DNA of 58,455 bases from Nocardioides terrigena (GCF_003047265.1 NZ_PZYY01000015.1:1-58455), one strand, 5' to 3'. Shown: positions 1 to 7,986, counted from the first letter of the stretch. The notes: generated from the sequence alone by a model not told the origin. Numbers and translations: made by a program.

Positions 1-45
1 CCAGAACCGTCGATCGAACTCACGTGGATGCTTCGGACGACCCAT
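1..45 (-). CDS. Truncated transposase N-terminus (window edge)
   Basis: Only the first 15 codons are present, reading MGRPKHPREFDRRFW from an ATG at 45. A Gly-Arg-Pro start followed by a basic stretch and an Arg-Arg-Phe-Trp motif resembles the start of actinobacterial IS30-type transposases, in which this segment leads into a helix-turn-helix. A GAGG ribosome-binding sequence lies upstream on the minus strand. The gene continues off the left edge, so no catalytic motif can be checked. It could be another HTH-type transposase family. Confidence 0.4.
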   Translation of the reverse strand, partial: MGRPKHPREFDRRFW

Positions 46-115
46 GACAACAACTCCTCAACATCGAGGTGTTGCATCACTCCCTAGAACCCGCCCGACA
101 TTCCGGGGTCCGTTC
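1..115 (-). mobile_element. Edge of an insertion sequence (partial)
   Basis: The leftmost bases hold the start of a leftward transposase-like gene and its upstream region. About 70 bases upstream of that ATG, on the minus strand, is a segment resembling the terminal region of an actinobacterial insertion sequence (GGTTCTAGGGAGTGATGCAAC, around 88-109), with a small CAACA/TGTTG inverted repeat near 60-75. The other end lies outside the window, so boundaries and target duplication cannot be defined. The IS30-like assignment is a guess from the transposase N-terminus. Confidence 0.35.
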
Positions 116-137
116 GTCACGGACTACCCCGAGAGAG

Positions 138-998
138 TCAGGCCCCGGGGGCGGTCACGAAGTCGATGAGCTCCTCGACCCGGCCGAGCAGCGCGGGGTC
201 GAGGTCCTCGAAGCCGCGGACCCCGCCGAGGATGTGCTTCCAGGCCATCGCGATGTCGGTCTGGTTGCGGTGCGGCCAGCCGAGCTGCTGGCAGGTGCCG
301 GTCTTCCAGTCGATCGAGCGGGGCACGTCGGGCCAGCGGTCGAAGCCGAGCCGCTGGGGCTTGACGGCCTGCCAGACGTCGATGAACGGGTGGCCGACGA
401 TCAGCACGTGCTTGCCGACCGGGGACTTCGCGATGTTGGCGGCGATCCGGCTCTCCTTGGAGCCGCGGACGAGGTGGTCGACGAGCACCCCCACCCGGCG
501 CTGCGGTCCGGGCTTGAAGTCGCGCAGGTGGTCGGCCAGGTCGTCGACCCCGCCGAGGAACTCCACGACCACGCCCTCGATGCGCAGGTCGTCGCCCCAG
601 ACCTTCTCGACCAGCTCGGCGTCGTGGCGACCCTCGACGAAGATCCGGCTGGCCCGGGCGACGCGGGCCTTGGCGCCGTGGACGGCGACCGAGCCGCTCG
701 CCGTACGCGTCTTCCTGGCCGGGCCACCGGCCCTCGCCGGCGGGACGAGGACGACCGGTCGGCCCTCCAGCAGGAAGCCGGGGCCGAGGGGGAAGGTACG
801 CCGCTTGCCGCGGCGGTCCTCCAGCGTCAGGGTGTCGAGGTCACGGTCCACGGCGACGATCTCGCCGCACCAGTCGGTGGTGACCTCCTCGACGACCTGG
901 CCGAGGTCGGCCGGCGCCTCGGTGGCGCGGCCGTTCTTGGGCGCGCGCCAGTCGGTCTTGAGGACGTCGGAGCCGTAGCGGTCTGCGGGGGAAGGCAC
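138..998 (-). CDS. DUF3097 family protein with TOPRIM-like core
   Basis: 286 residues from a GTG at 998. The protein matches the actinobacterial DUF3097 family: the N-terminus runs SDVLKTDWRAPKNG, and the central region (about 115-190) contains IFVEGRHDAELVEKVW, which looks like a TOPRIM nucleotide-binding fold (acidic EGxxDA motif). TOPRIM domains occur in primases, topoisomerases and RNase M5, so a nucleic-acid role is plausible but unproven. A TAGCGT hexamer sits six bases upstream of the start, suggesting a leaderless transcript. Function unknown; family assignment fairly confident. Confidence 0.75.
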   Translation of the reverse strand: MPSPADRYGSDVLKTDWRAPKNGRATEAPADLGQVVEEVTTDWCGEIVAVDRDLDTLTLEDRRGKRRTFPLGPGFLLEGRPVVLVPPARAGGPARKTRTASGSVAVHGAKARVARASRIFVEGRHDAELVEKVWGDDLRIEGVVVEFLGGVDDLADHLRDFKPGPQRRVGVLVDHLVRGSKESRIAANIAKSPVGKHVLIVGHPFIDVWQAVKPQRLGFDRWPDVPRSIDWKTGTCQQLGWPHRNQTDIAMAWKHILGGVRGFEDLDPALLGRVEELIDFVTAPGA

Positions 999-1020
999 CG
1001 GACAACGCTAGGTCGAGCAC

Positions 1021-1050
1021 CCGGCGGCGTGGGGGTGCCACGCCGCCCGG
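1021..1050 (-). terminator. Hairpin terminator after the small acidic gene
   Basis: GGCGGCGTGG (1023-1032) pairs perfectly with CCACGCCGCC (1038-1047) around a five-base loop. It lies just downstream of the leftward gene ending at 1060. There is no U-tract, which is usual for intrinsic-like terminators in high-GC actinobacteria. Confidence 0.55.
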
Positions 1051-1059
1051 AGTCGCCGA

Positions 1060-1410
1060 TCAGCCGGAGATGCCGGCGCCCTGGGCCCCGTCGCCGCTCA
1101 CGGACTCGGGGTCGGTCTCGGACTCGCCGTCCTCGGTGCTGGGCGTCTCCCCCGAGGACTCGTAGGTGCCGGTGGTGTCGTCCTGCGTGTCCTGCATGCC
1201 GAGCTCGTCGGCGTCCTTGGTGGCCTCGTCGTCGGGGTCGAGGGGCTCGGCGAGGGGGTTGTCCTCGCCGGGCTGCAGGTCCTCGGGGAGCTGCTCGTCG
1301 GAGACGCCCGAGAGCTGCTGGTCGTCGGGGGACTGGGTGCCGCCCTCGTGGTCGGCGTCGGCCTCGCTGGTGGTGGCGCTGGCCTGGGGCAGGTCGCTGG
1401 ATTCGCTCAT
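1060..1410 (-). CDS. Small acidic low-complexity protein
   Basis: 116 residues from an ATG at 1410. The sequence is dominated by Asp, Glu, Ser, Gly and Thr, with no hydrophobic segment, signal peptide or recognisable domain, and is probably intrinsically disordered. It is flanked by a hairpin terminator at its 3' end and has its own short upstream region, so it is likely a single-gene transcript. I do not recognise a family. The main doubt is whether it is translated, since acidic frames arise easily in GC-rich DNA; the separate terminator supports a real gene. Confidence 0.5.
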   Translation of the reverse strand: MSESSDLPQASATTSEADADHEGGTQSPDDQQLSGVSDEQLPEDLQPGEDNPLAEPLDPDDEATKDADELGMQDTQDDTTGTYESSGETPSTEDGESETDPESVSGDGAQGAGISG

Positions 1411-1458
1411 GCGTCGTTCCTACGCGACCTCCGGGCCCGCGTACACCCCCCTAGGGAC

Positions 1459-2319
1459 TCAGATGAGCGGCAGCCGCTTCTGGCTCCGGGGCAGGTGCTC
1501 GTAGCCGAGCCGCACGGCCGAGGTGAGCAGCGTCCGGTCCCACGGCCACTCGCCCTCCTCGAGCGCCCGGCCGACGGGGACGCCGCGGCTCGCGAGGTCG
1601 CGGATGGTCTCGGCGATGACCCCGAGCTCGTTGCGCTGCTCGTGGACGTAGTCCTTGTCGACGAGCCGTCCGTGGCCGGGGACGACGACGGTCTCGTCGG
1701 TGGTGAGCCCGAGGACCAGGTCGAGGGTGAGCGGCCACTCGAGCGGGAAGGAGTCGTCGCCGATGAACGGCTTGTCCGACTCCTCCACGAGGTCCCCGGC
1801 GACCATCACGTCGGCGTCGGGCACCCGGACGACGAGGTCCCCGGCGGTGTGGCCGCGGCCGGGGTGGATCAGCTCGACGATGCGGTCACCGAGGTCGAGG
1901 GCGTACGCCGAGGAGAAGCCGTGGGTCGCCGGCCGCAGGGTGGTGTCGAGGATCTCCGCGGCCCGCGGGTTGTCACCCACCTGAGCCGGGTCGGGGCGCG
2001 CGCCGGCGCGGACCATCTGCTCGAGCGCGAAGTCGGTCGCGTGGATCGGCAGGTCGCTCCTCCCGGCGGCGATCACGTCGTTGCCGAACCAGTGGTCCCA
2101 GTGGTCGTGGGTGTTGACCAGGGCCGTGACGGGACCGGCGCCGAGGCGTCGTACGGCGTCCGCGACCTCGCCCGCCGCGTGCGCCGAGCCGTGCGTGTCG
2201 ATCATCACCATGCCGTCGGAGCCACCCACGAGGGTGACGTTGACCTGCATCCATGCGTGGTGCGCCACCCACACACGGTGCGCGACCTCGACGAAGGACG
2301 GCTCGCTGGTGTCAGTCAT
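1459..2319 (-). CDS. MBL-fold metallo-hydrolase
   Basis: 286 residues from the ATG at 2319 (a longer reading to 2382 would run through the divergent promoter). The metallo-beta-lactamase signature HDHWDH is at residues 71-76, preceded by the fold's usual strand ending in DTHG (41-44), with later His and Asp ligands including GRGHTAGD and VPGHG. Members are typically binuclear zinc hydrolases (glyoxalase II-like, lactonases, beta-lactamase-like); the substrate cannot be read. TAGGGT lies seven bases before the start, indicating a leaderless promoter, and the CIRCE element lies just upstream, so HrcA may also control this gene. Confidence 0.82.
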   Translation of the reverse strand: MTDTSEPSFVEVAHRVWVAHHAWMQVNVTLVGGSDGMVMIDTHGSAHAAGEVADAVRRLGAGPVTALVNTHDHWDHWFGNDVIAAGRSDLPIHATDFALEQMVRAGARPDPAQVGDNPRAAEILDTTLRPATHGFSSAYALDLGDRIVELIHPGRGHTAGDLVVRVPDADVMVAGDLVEESDKPFIGDDSFPLEWPLTLDLVLGLTTDETVVVPGHGRLVDKDYVHEQRNELGVIAETIRDLASRGVPVGRALEEGEWPWDRTLLTSAVRLGYEHLPRSQKRLPLI

Positions 2320-2338
2320 GGGAGCGACCCTAGTAGGC

Positions 2339-2365
2339 TTGGCACTCACGCTCAGCGAGTGCCAG
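2339..2365. promoter_or_regulatory. CIRCE operator (HrcA binding site)
   Basis: The inverted repeat TTGGCACTC - nine bases - GAGTGCCAG is a close match to the CIRCE consensus TTAGCACTC-N9-GAGTGCTAA. It lies 37 bases upstream of hrcA, which encodes the repressor that binds this element, so autoregulation of hrcA-dnaJ is expected. A possible rightward -10 (TAGGCT, 2334-2339) would place the transcription start inside the operator. The site also sits at the upstream side of the divergent MBL gene's promoter. Confidence 0.88.
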
Positions 2366-2401
2366 TCACGGCACCACGGCACCCACCCGGAGGAGGACGC
2401 G

Positions 2402-3430
2402 ATGGTCGAGGACCGCAGGCTCGCCGTCCTCCGCGCGATCGTCGAGGACTACGTCGCCACCGAGGAGCCCGTGGGCTCCAAGGCGCTCGTCGAGCGCCAC
2501 AGCCTCGGCGTCTCGCCGGCGACGGTGCGCAACGACATGGCGGCCCTGGAGGACGAGGGATTCATCCACCAGCCGCACACCAGCGCCGGCCGGGTGCCGA
2601 CCGACAAGGGTTACCGGCTCTTCGTCGACCGGCTCACCGGCGTCAAGCCGATGAGCGTGGCCGAGCGTCGGGCGATCACCACCCTGCTGGACGGGGCGGT
2701 GGACCTCGACGACGTCGTACGCCGCTCGGTGCGGCTGCTGAGCCAGCTCACCCGGCAGGTCGCGATCGTGCAGTACCCCACCCTGTCGCGCAGCACGGTG
2801 CGCCACGTCGAGTTCGTCTCGCTGACACCCACCCGGGTGATGCTCATCCTGATCCTCAGCACCGGGCGGGTCGAGCAGCGGCTCGTCGAGCTCGGCGCCG
2901 AGGTCACCGACGAGCAGCTGGCCGACCTGCGGGCGCGGGTCAACCAGGCGGCCGCGGGGGAGCGGATCGCCGACGCCACCCAGGCGCTCGGCCGGCTCCC
3001 CGACGAGGTCGCCCCGGAGACCGCCGCGATCACCCGCGACGTCGTGACGTCGCTGGCCGACGCGATGTCCGACCACCGCAACGACGAGCGCGTGGCCGTC
3101 GGCGGGGCCGCCAACCTGGCCCGCTTCGGCGACAACTTCGACACCGCGGTCCGACCGCTCCTCGAGGCCCTCGAGGAGCACGTCGTGCTGCTCAAGCTGC
3201 TCGGCGAGGCCACCACCGGCGACTCGGTGACGGTGCGCATCGGCCACGAGGGTCCCTACTCCGAGCTCTCCTCGACCAGTGTCGTGGCCACCGGCTACGG
3301 CCCCGCAGACCAGGCCTTCGCCACGCTCGGCGTGGTGGGCCCCACCCGCATGGACTACCCCGGATCCATGGCTGCCGTGCGAGCCGTTGCACGGTACGTC
3401 TCCCGGATCCTCGACGAAGGACACCAGTGA
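2402..3430 (+). CDS. hrcA: Heat-inducible transcription repressor HrcA
   Basis: 342 residues from an ATG with a strong GGAGGAGG ribosome-binding site at 2390-2397. The N-terminal winged helix contains GVSPATVRNDMAALEDEGF, the characteristic HrcA DNA-recognition segment; the remainder is the GAF-like and dimerisation part, and the length is typical of the family (about 340). HrcA represses chaperone genes by binding CIRCE and is itself kept active by GroEL. A CIRCE site lies directly upstream. Its stop overlaps the GTG of dnaJ (GTGA), so the two are translationally coupled. Confidence 0.95.
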   Translation: MVEDRRLAVLRAIVEDYVATEEPVGSKALVERHSLGVSPATVRNDMAALEDEGFIHQPHTSAGRVPTDKGYRLFVDRLTGVKPMSVAERRAITTLLDGAVDLDDVVRRSVRLLSQLTRQVAIVQYPTLSRSTVRHVEFVSLTPTRVMLILILSTGRVEQRLVELGAEVTDEQLADLRARVNQAAAGERIADATQALGRLPDEVAPETAAITRDVVTSLADAMSDHRNDERVAVGGAANLARFGDNFDTAVRPLLEALEEHVVLLKLLGEATTGDSVTVRIGHEGPYSELSSTSVVATGYGPADQAFATLGVVGPTRMDYPGSMAAVRAVARYVSRILDEGHQ

Positions 3431-4608
3431 CCCAGGACCTCTACGAGCTGCTCGGCGTCTCCCGCGACGCTGACGCGGCTGCCATCAAGAAGGCCTACCG
3501 GGGCCTTGCCCGTCAGTTCCACCCGGACGTCAACCCGGACCCGGCGACGCAGGAGAAGTTCAAGGAGGTCTCCCGCGCCTACGAGGTCCTCTCCGACCCG
3601 CAGAAGCGGGCGGCGTACGACCGGGGCGGCGACCCCTTCGGCGGCGGCCAGGCCGGCTTCGGCCAGGGCCAGGGCTTCTCGTTCACCGACATCATGGACG
3701 CGTTCTTCGGGGGCGGGGCTCCCGGCGGCGGCGGCGGCGGCCAGGGCCGCGGTCCCCGCCAGCGCGTACGACGCGGGCAGGACGCCCTCATCCGGCTCGA
3801 CGTCGAGCTGGCCGAGGCGGCGTTCGGCACCACCAAGGACCTCAAGGTCGACACGGCCGTGGTCTGCACGACCTGCCACGGCGACGGTGCCTCCCCGGGC
3901 AGCACGCCGATCACCTGCGAGACCTGCCGCGGCGCCGGCGAGGTCGCCCAGGTGCAGCGCTCGTTCCTCGGCGAGATCCGCACCCTGCGCCCGTGCGCGG
4001 CCTGCCGTGGCTTCGGCCAGATCATCCCGGACCCCTGCCGCGAGTGCTCCGGCGAGGGCCGCGTGCGCTCGCGCCGCAACCTGACCGTCAAGATCCCGGC
4101 CGGCGTCGACCACGGCACCCGCGTCCAGCTCAGCGACCAGGGCGAGGTCGGTCCCGGCGGCGGGCCGCCCGGAGACCTCTACGTCGAGATCCACGTCGAC
4201 GCGCACCCGACGTTCACCCGGCACGGCAACGACCTGCACTGCACGGTGACGCTGCCGATGACCGCCGCCGCGCTGGGCACGACGCTGACGCTGCCGCTGC
4301 TCGAGGCCGACCTCGAGACGGCCGAAGACTCCGACGTCCGCACCGACTACGAGCTGGAGATCCGCCCCGGCACCCAGTCCGGCAGCGAGCAGGTGCTGCG
4401 CGGCTTCGGCGTCCCCGGCCTCCGCGGTGGCCGCGGCGACCTCGTCGTCAACGTCTCCGTGGACACCCCGACCCGCCTCGACGCCCGCCAGGAGGAGCTG
4501 CTGCGCGAGCTGGCCGCGATCCGGGGCGAGGAGTCTCCCGACGGAGCCGTCCAGGCCCCCGCGAAGTCGATGTTCGGCCGGCTGCGCGACGCCTTCAACC
4601 AGCACTGA
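3427..4608 (+). CDS. dnaJ: Chaperone protein DnaJ
   Basis: 393 residues from a GTG overlapping the hrcA stop. Domains in order: J domain (about 1-68) with the essential HPD at 32-34, a Gly/Phe-rich linker (about 67-107), a zinc-finger region with four CxxCxGxG repeats (147-154, 164-171, 190-197, 204-211), then the two substrate-binding C-terminal domains. It stimulates DnaK ATPase and delivers unfolded clients. The second zinc repeat reads CRGAG and the third CRGFG, within family variation. Being hrcA-linked it corresponds to the DnaJ2-type paralogue common in actinobacteria, the other usually sitting with dnaK-grpE. Confidence 0.95.
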   Translation: MTQDLYELLGVSRDADAAAIKKAYRGLARQFHPDVNPDPATQEKFKEVSRAYEVLSDPQKRAAYDRGGDPFGGGQAGFGQGQGFSFTDIMDAFFGGGAPGGGGGGQGRGPRQRVRRGQDALIRLDVELAEAAFGTTKDLKVDTAVVCTTCHGDGASPGSTPITCETCRGAGEVAQVQRSFLGEIRTLRPCAACRGFGQIIPDPCRECSGEGRVRSRRNLTVKIPAGVDHGTRVQLSDQGEVGPGGGPPGDLYVEIHVDAHPTFTRHGNDLHCTVTLPMTAAALGTTLTLPLLEADLETAEDSDVRTDYELEIRPGTQSGSEQVLRGFGVPGLRGGRGDLVVNVSVDTPTRLDARQEELLRELAAIRGEESPDGAVQAPAKSMFGRLRDAFNQH

Positions 4609-4621
4609 CGGTCCCGGTCGC

Positions 4622-5362
4622 ATGAGCCTCCCGGTCCATCTCGTCCCGTCGCTCGACGGCGTCGCGGTCGGCGCGGACGTCGAGGTGACCGGCGACGAGG
4701 CCCACCACGCCGTCGCCGTACGCCGCCTGCGCCTCGGTGAGCGGGTGGTGCTGACCGACGGCGAGGGCCGCTCGGTGACCGGCGAGGTCACCTCCACGGG
4801 CAAGCGGGTGTTCGCCGTCGAGGTGGCCTCCGTGGCCGCCACGGACCGGCCGACGCCGGCCTTCACCGTCGTGCAGGCCCTGCCCAAGGGCGACCGCGGC
4901 GAGCTGGCCGTGGAGGTGCTCACCGAGGTGGGCGTCGACGTGGTCGTGCCGTGGGCCGCCGCCCGGTCGGTGGCCGTCTGGAAGGGCGAGCGCGCCGTCA
5001 AGTCCCACGCGAAGTGGCAGGCCACCGCCCGCGAGGCCGGCAAGCAGTCCCGGCGCTCGTGGCTGCCGACCGTGTCCCCGCTCGCGTCGACCGACGCCGT
5101 CCGCGACCTGGTGGTCGCGGCCGACCTGGCCGTGGTGCTCCACGAGGACGCGACGACCCCGCTGTCGGGCGTGGAGGTCCCCGCCACGGGGCGCGTCGTC
5201 GTGGTCGTCGGCCCCGAGGGCGGCATCGCCCCCGAGGAGCTCGCTTTGCTGGAGGCGGCCGGGGCGCTCACCGTCCGCCTGGGCGACGAGGTGCTGCGTA
5301 CGTCGACCGCCGGCGTCGTCGCCGTGGCCGCCCTGCTCTCCCGCACCGACCGCTGGCGCTGA
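4622..5362 (+). CDS. rsmE: 16S rRNA (uracil(1498)-N3)-methyltransferase RsmE
   Basis: 246 residues from an ATG 13 bases after dnaJ. The N-terminal PUA-like part contains GDEAHHAVAVRRLRLGE, and the C-terminal SPOUT methyltransferase part ends with the knot motif VVVVGPEGGIAPEEL followed by RLGDEVLRTSTA, which are diagnostic of RsmE. The enzyme methylates U1498 of 16S rRNA with S-adenosylmethionine, acting on assembled 30S subunits. Adjacency to hrcA-dnaJ is widely conserved in Gram-positive bacteria. Length is normal for the family. Confidence 0.94.
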   Translation: MSLPVHLVPSLDGVAVGADVEVTGDEAHHAVAVRRLRLGERVVLTDGEGRSVTGEVTSTGKRVFAVEVASVAATDRPTPAFTVVQALPKGDRGELAVEVLTEVGVDVVVPWAAARSVAVWKGERAVKSHAKWQATAREAGKQSRRSWLPTVSPLASTDAVRDLVVAADLAVVLHEDATTPLSGVEVPATGRVVVVVGPEGGIAPEELALLEAAGALTVRLGDEVLRTSTAGVVAVAALLSRTDRWR

Positions 5363-5392
5363 GGCCGTCGGTCCTGCCGCAGCCCCGCCGCG

Positions 5393-6337
5393 TCAGCGGA
5401 GGGTGAAGTCCTTGGTGTCCTCGTGCGGTCCGGCACCCTCGGTGCCGCCGGACGGGTCGTCGGTGCGGGCGACGAAGGTGTAGTCCCCGGGCTCGAGGGT
5501 GGAGACGTCGATCGACGCCTGCCAGGGGTAGAGCTTGCCCATCCAGCCCGACGCCGTCGCGAAGCCGTCGAGGACGACCTCGTCACCGCGCAGGATCTCC
5601 CACGGCACGGTGGCCTCGAAGGACGACGCCACGCCGCTCGCCTCGAGCGTGTCGCCCTCGACGGTCGCGCCCTGCTCGGGGGTGGTGACGTTGACCAGGC
5701 CGGAGACCGCGATGGGGTCGGCGGCCGTGAAGGGCGCCTCGGTGCTGATCCCGAAGAGCACCGGGTCGCTACCGGTGCGCTGGACCTGCACCGGCACCCG
5801 CTCCTGCTGGACCCCCTGGAGCGTGTAGACCAGCTGCTGGACCGCGAGGCGTGCCGAGCGCCTGGACATGCCGTCGGGCCGGTCGGTGAAGCCGTCGCCG
5901 GGGATCGTCACGAGGAGCACGCCGTCGGTGGCCTGCACGCTCTCGATGCCCACGCCGGGCCACTCGGTGCGGTAGTCGGGGTCCAGGGGTGTCCCGCCGT
6001 CGACCAGGCCGGCCGCCTCCAGCAGCCTGTCGCCCGAGACCTGTTGGAACTCCCGGAACAGGCGCGGCCCCTGGGGCGTGTCGCCGACGTAGTAGACCGG
6101 CACGGCGCTCCCGCCGGCCTCGCCCGATGCCTCCCCGTCGCCCCCGGCGGGGGACTCCGACCCCTCCTCGCCCGGCTCCTGGGTCGGCTCGTCTGTCGGG
6201 GTCTCGGTCGCCGTGGCGCCCGCGGGTGCCGGGTCGTCGGTGGGCGGCTCGTCCTCCGAGCAGGCGGACAGGCCCGAGGCCAGCCCCACGGTGAGGGCGG
6301 CGTACAGGGCCAGGGAAGCGGTGCGCATGCGTTTCAC
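5393..6337 (-). CDS. Lipoprotein with GerMN and Gmad2 domains
   Basis: 314 residues from a GTG at 6337 (an ATG three codons later is equally possible). A signal peptide ends in a lipobox LSAC, followed by a Pro/Thr/Glu-rich spacer to about residue 75. The middle part (VYYVGDTPQGPRLFREFQQV onward) fits the GerMN domain, and the C-terminal part (GLVNVTTPEQGATVEGDTLE onward, with WEILRGDEVVLDGF) fits the immunoglobulin-like Gmad2 domain. In actinobacteria such lipoproteins are surface-anchored with no established function; they are not linked to sporulation here. It converges on rsmE. Confidence 0.75.
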   Translation of the reverse strand: MKRMRTASLALYAALTVGLASGLSACSEDEPPTDDPAPAGATATETPTDEPTQEPGEEGSESPAGGDGEASGEAGGSAVPVYYVGDTPQGPRLFREFQQVSGDRLLEAAGLVDGGTPLDPDYRTEWPGVGIESVQATDGVLLVTIPGDGFTDRPDGMSRRSARLAVQQLVYTLQGVQQERVPVQVQRTGSDPVLFGISTEAPFTAADPIAVSGLVNVTTPEQGATVEGDTLEASGVASSFEATVPWEILRGDEVVLDGFATASGWMGKLYPWQASIDVSTLEPGDYTFVARTDDPSGGTEGAGPHEDTKDFTLR

Positions 6338-6390
6338 GCTAGTGGGACGTACGGCGACCGGTTTCGGTTACACGCCGGGGACCACGGATC

Positions 6391-6396
6391 TAAGGT
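6391..6396 (+). promoter_or_regulatory. -10 element of the HIT gene
   Basis: TAAGGT lies six bases before the ATG at 6403, and a GGAG stretch sits between them, so either leaderless or very short-leader translation fits. A weak TTACAC is 17 bases upstream (6368-6373). Confidence 0.45.
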
Positions 6397-6402
6397 GGAG
6401 CC

Positions 6403-6762
6403 ATGACCGCGCCAGCACGTCCCGACGACTGCCTGTTCTGCAAGATTGTCGCCGGCGACGTCCCCGCCGAGATCGTGCGGGCCGACGAGACGACGGTGGC
6501 CTTCCGGGACATCCACCCGCAGGCACCCACCCACGTGCTGGTGGTCCCGCGCAGCCACTACGCCGACGCCGCCGAGCTGGCCCACCACGAGCCGGCCGGG
6601 CTGGCCGACGTGCTGCGGGCGGCCGCCGACATCGCCGAGCGGGAGGGCCTGACCGAGGGCTACCGCGCCGTCTTCAACACCGGCGCCGGCGCCGGGCAGA
6701 CCGTCTTCCACGCCCACCTGCACGTGCTCGGCGGGCGCTCGCTCCAGTGGCCCCCCGGATGA
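6403..6762 (+). CDS. HIT family (histidine triad) protein
   Basis: 119 residues. The histidine-triad motif HAHLHV is at 103-108 and the N-terminal CLFC pair at 10-13, as in HinT-type proteins that bind zinc. Such proteins are nucleoside phosphoramidases/AMP-lysine hydrolases; the cellular role is usually unclear. The neighbourhood (rsmE upstream, phoH downstream) is a typical HIT position in actinobacterial genomes. The C-terminus ends with SLQWPPG, as in HinT. The stop overlaps the next ATG (ATGA), coupling it to the copper-type lipoprotein. Confidence 0.92.
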   Translation: MTAPARPDDCLFCKIVAGDVPAEIVRADETTVAFRDIHPQAPTHVLVVPRSHYADAAELAHHEPAGLADVLRAAADIAEREGLTEGYRAVFNTGAGAGQTVFHAHLHVLGGRSLQWPPG

Positions 6763-7970
6763 GCACCCGGCTCGCGGCGCTGGTCGCCGTCGTCGTCCTC
6801 GTCCTACCGGGCTGCTCGAGCACCGACGACGAGCACCCGGCCGGCCACGAGGCCACCGACACCACCGGCGCGGGCGCCACCGAGCCGTCGGCCGACGAGT
6901 CGACGGACTCGGCTCACGACGACCACGGGTCCGCCGAGCCGGCCGCGGAGGTCCCGCTGCGCAAGGGCGAGCGCCGCGAGACCCTCGCCATGCCGGCGGC
7001 GTACACCCCCTCCGCGCCCTACGGCACGGGCACCGACGACTACCGCTGCTTCCTGCTCGACCCCGGTCTCGAGCGCGACACCTGGCTGACCGGCACGACG
7101 GTGCAGCCGGGCAATCCCGAGGTCGTCCACCACGTGATCCTGTTCCAGGTGCCCGCGGAGCAGGTCGCCGCCGCCGAGGAGAAGGACGCGCAGGAGGACG
7201 GCGAGGGCTGGACCTGCTTCGGCGGCACCGGCCTCGACGCCTTCCAGCAGGTCGACGACGCCGCGTGGATCGGGGCGTGGGCGCCCGGCGGCGAGGAGTC
7301 GGTCCGCAAGCCGGGGTACGGCGTCAAGCTCGCCCGCGGCTCCCGGATCGTCATGCAGGTGCACTACAACCTGCTCGCCGGCACCCAGCCGGACACCTCG
7401 GCCGCCCAGCTGCGGCTCGCTCCCGGCGACCGGGACCTCGAGGAGCTGCACACCATGCTGCTCCCGGCGCCCGTCGAGCTGCCGTGCCGCGCGGCGTACG
7501 ACGACGGGCCGCTGTGTGATCGCGACGCCGCGATGATGGACGTCATGCAGCGCTTCGGCGCCGAGGGCTCGCGGACCGCCAACGTGCTCTACCTGCTGTG
7601 CGGTGGGGAGCCCGACCCCGGCCAGGTGCAGAGCTGCACCCGCACCGTGCACGAGCCGATGACCATCCACGCCTCCGGCGGCCACATGCACCTGCTCGGC
7701 CGCGAGATCAGCGTCGTCACCAACCCCGGCACCGACCGGGCCGAGACGGTGCTCGACATCCCGGTGTGGGACTTCGACGACCAGGGCGCCCGCGACATCG
7801 AGCCGGTCTCGCTGCAGCCCGGCGACACGGTCGAGGTCACGTGCAAGCACGTGCAGTGGCTGCGCGACGAGCTGCCGTCCTTCGAGGGGCAGCCCGACCG
7901 CTACGTCGTCTGGGGCGAGGGGACGACCGACGAGATGTGCCTCGGGATGCTGCAGGTCAGCAAGCCCTGA
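6759..7970 (+). CDS. Copper monooxygenase-like lipoprotein (PHM/DBH fold)
   Basis: 403 residues. A lipobox LPGC (17-20... cleavage before Cys19 region) is followed by an Asp/His-rich spacer to about residue 60. The body resembles the copper type II ascorbate-dependent monooxygenases (peptidylglycine hydroxylase / dopamine beta-hydroxylase). All six expected ligands are visible: HH at 124-125 in VVHHVILF, H202 in MQVHYN, H309 and H311 in GGHMHLLG, and M393 in DEMC. Those families hydroxylate C-H bonds using two copper ions, ascorbate and oxygen; the bacterial substrate is unknown. Translation is coupled to the HIT gene by ATGA. Confident about fold and ligands, not activity. Confidence 0.78.
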   Translation: MSTRLAALVAVVVLVLPGCSSTDDEHPAGHEATDTTGAGATEPSADESTDSAHDDHGSAEPAAEVPLRKGERRETLAMPAAYTPSAPYGTGTDDYRCFLLDPGLERDTWLTGTTVQPGNPEVVHHVILFQVPAEQVAAAEEKDAQEDGEGWTCFGGTGLDAFQQVDDAAWIGAWAPGGEESVRKPGYGVKLARGSRIVMQVHYNLLAGTQPDTSAAQLRLAPGDRDLEELHTMLLPAPVELPCRAAYDDGPLCDRDAAMMDVMQRFGAEGSRTANVLYLLCGGEPDPGQVQSCTRTVHEPMTIHASGGHMHLLGREISVVTNPGTDRAETVLDIPVWDFDDQGARDIEPVSLQPGDTVEVTCKHVQWLRDELPSFEGQPDRYVVWGEGTTDEMCLGMLQVSKP

Positions 7971-7986
7971 CCGCCCGGCGCCGCCT

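Noticed and set aside
1348..3426. Long in-frame upstream extension of dnaJ
   Set aside because: DnaJ starts at the GTG overlapping hrcA; the upstream part is a shadow of the MBL and hrcA genes.
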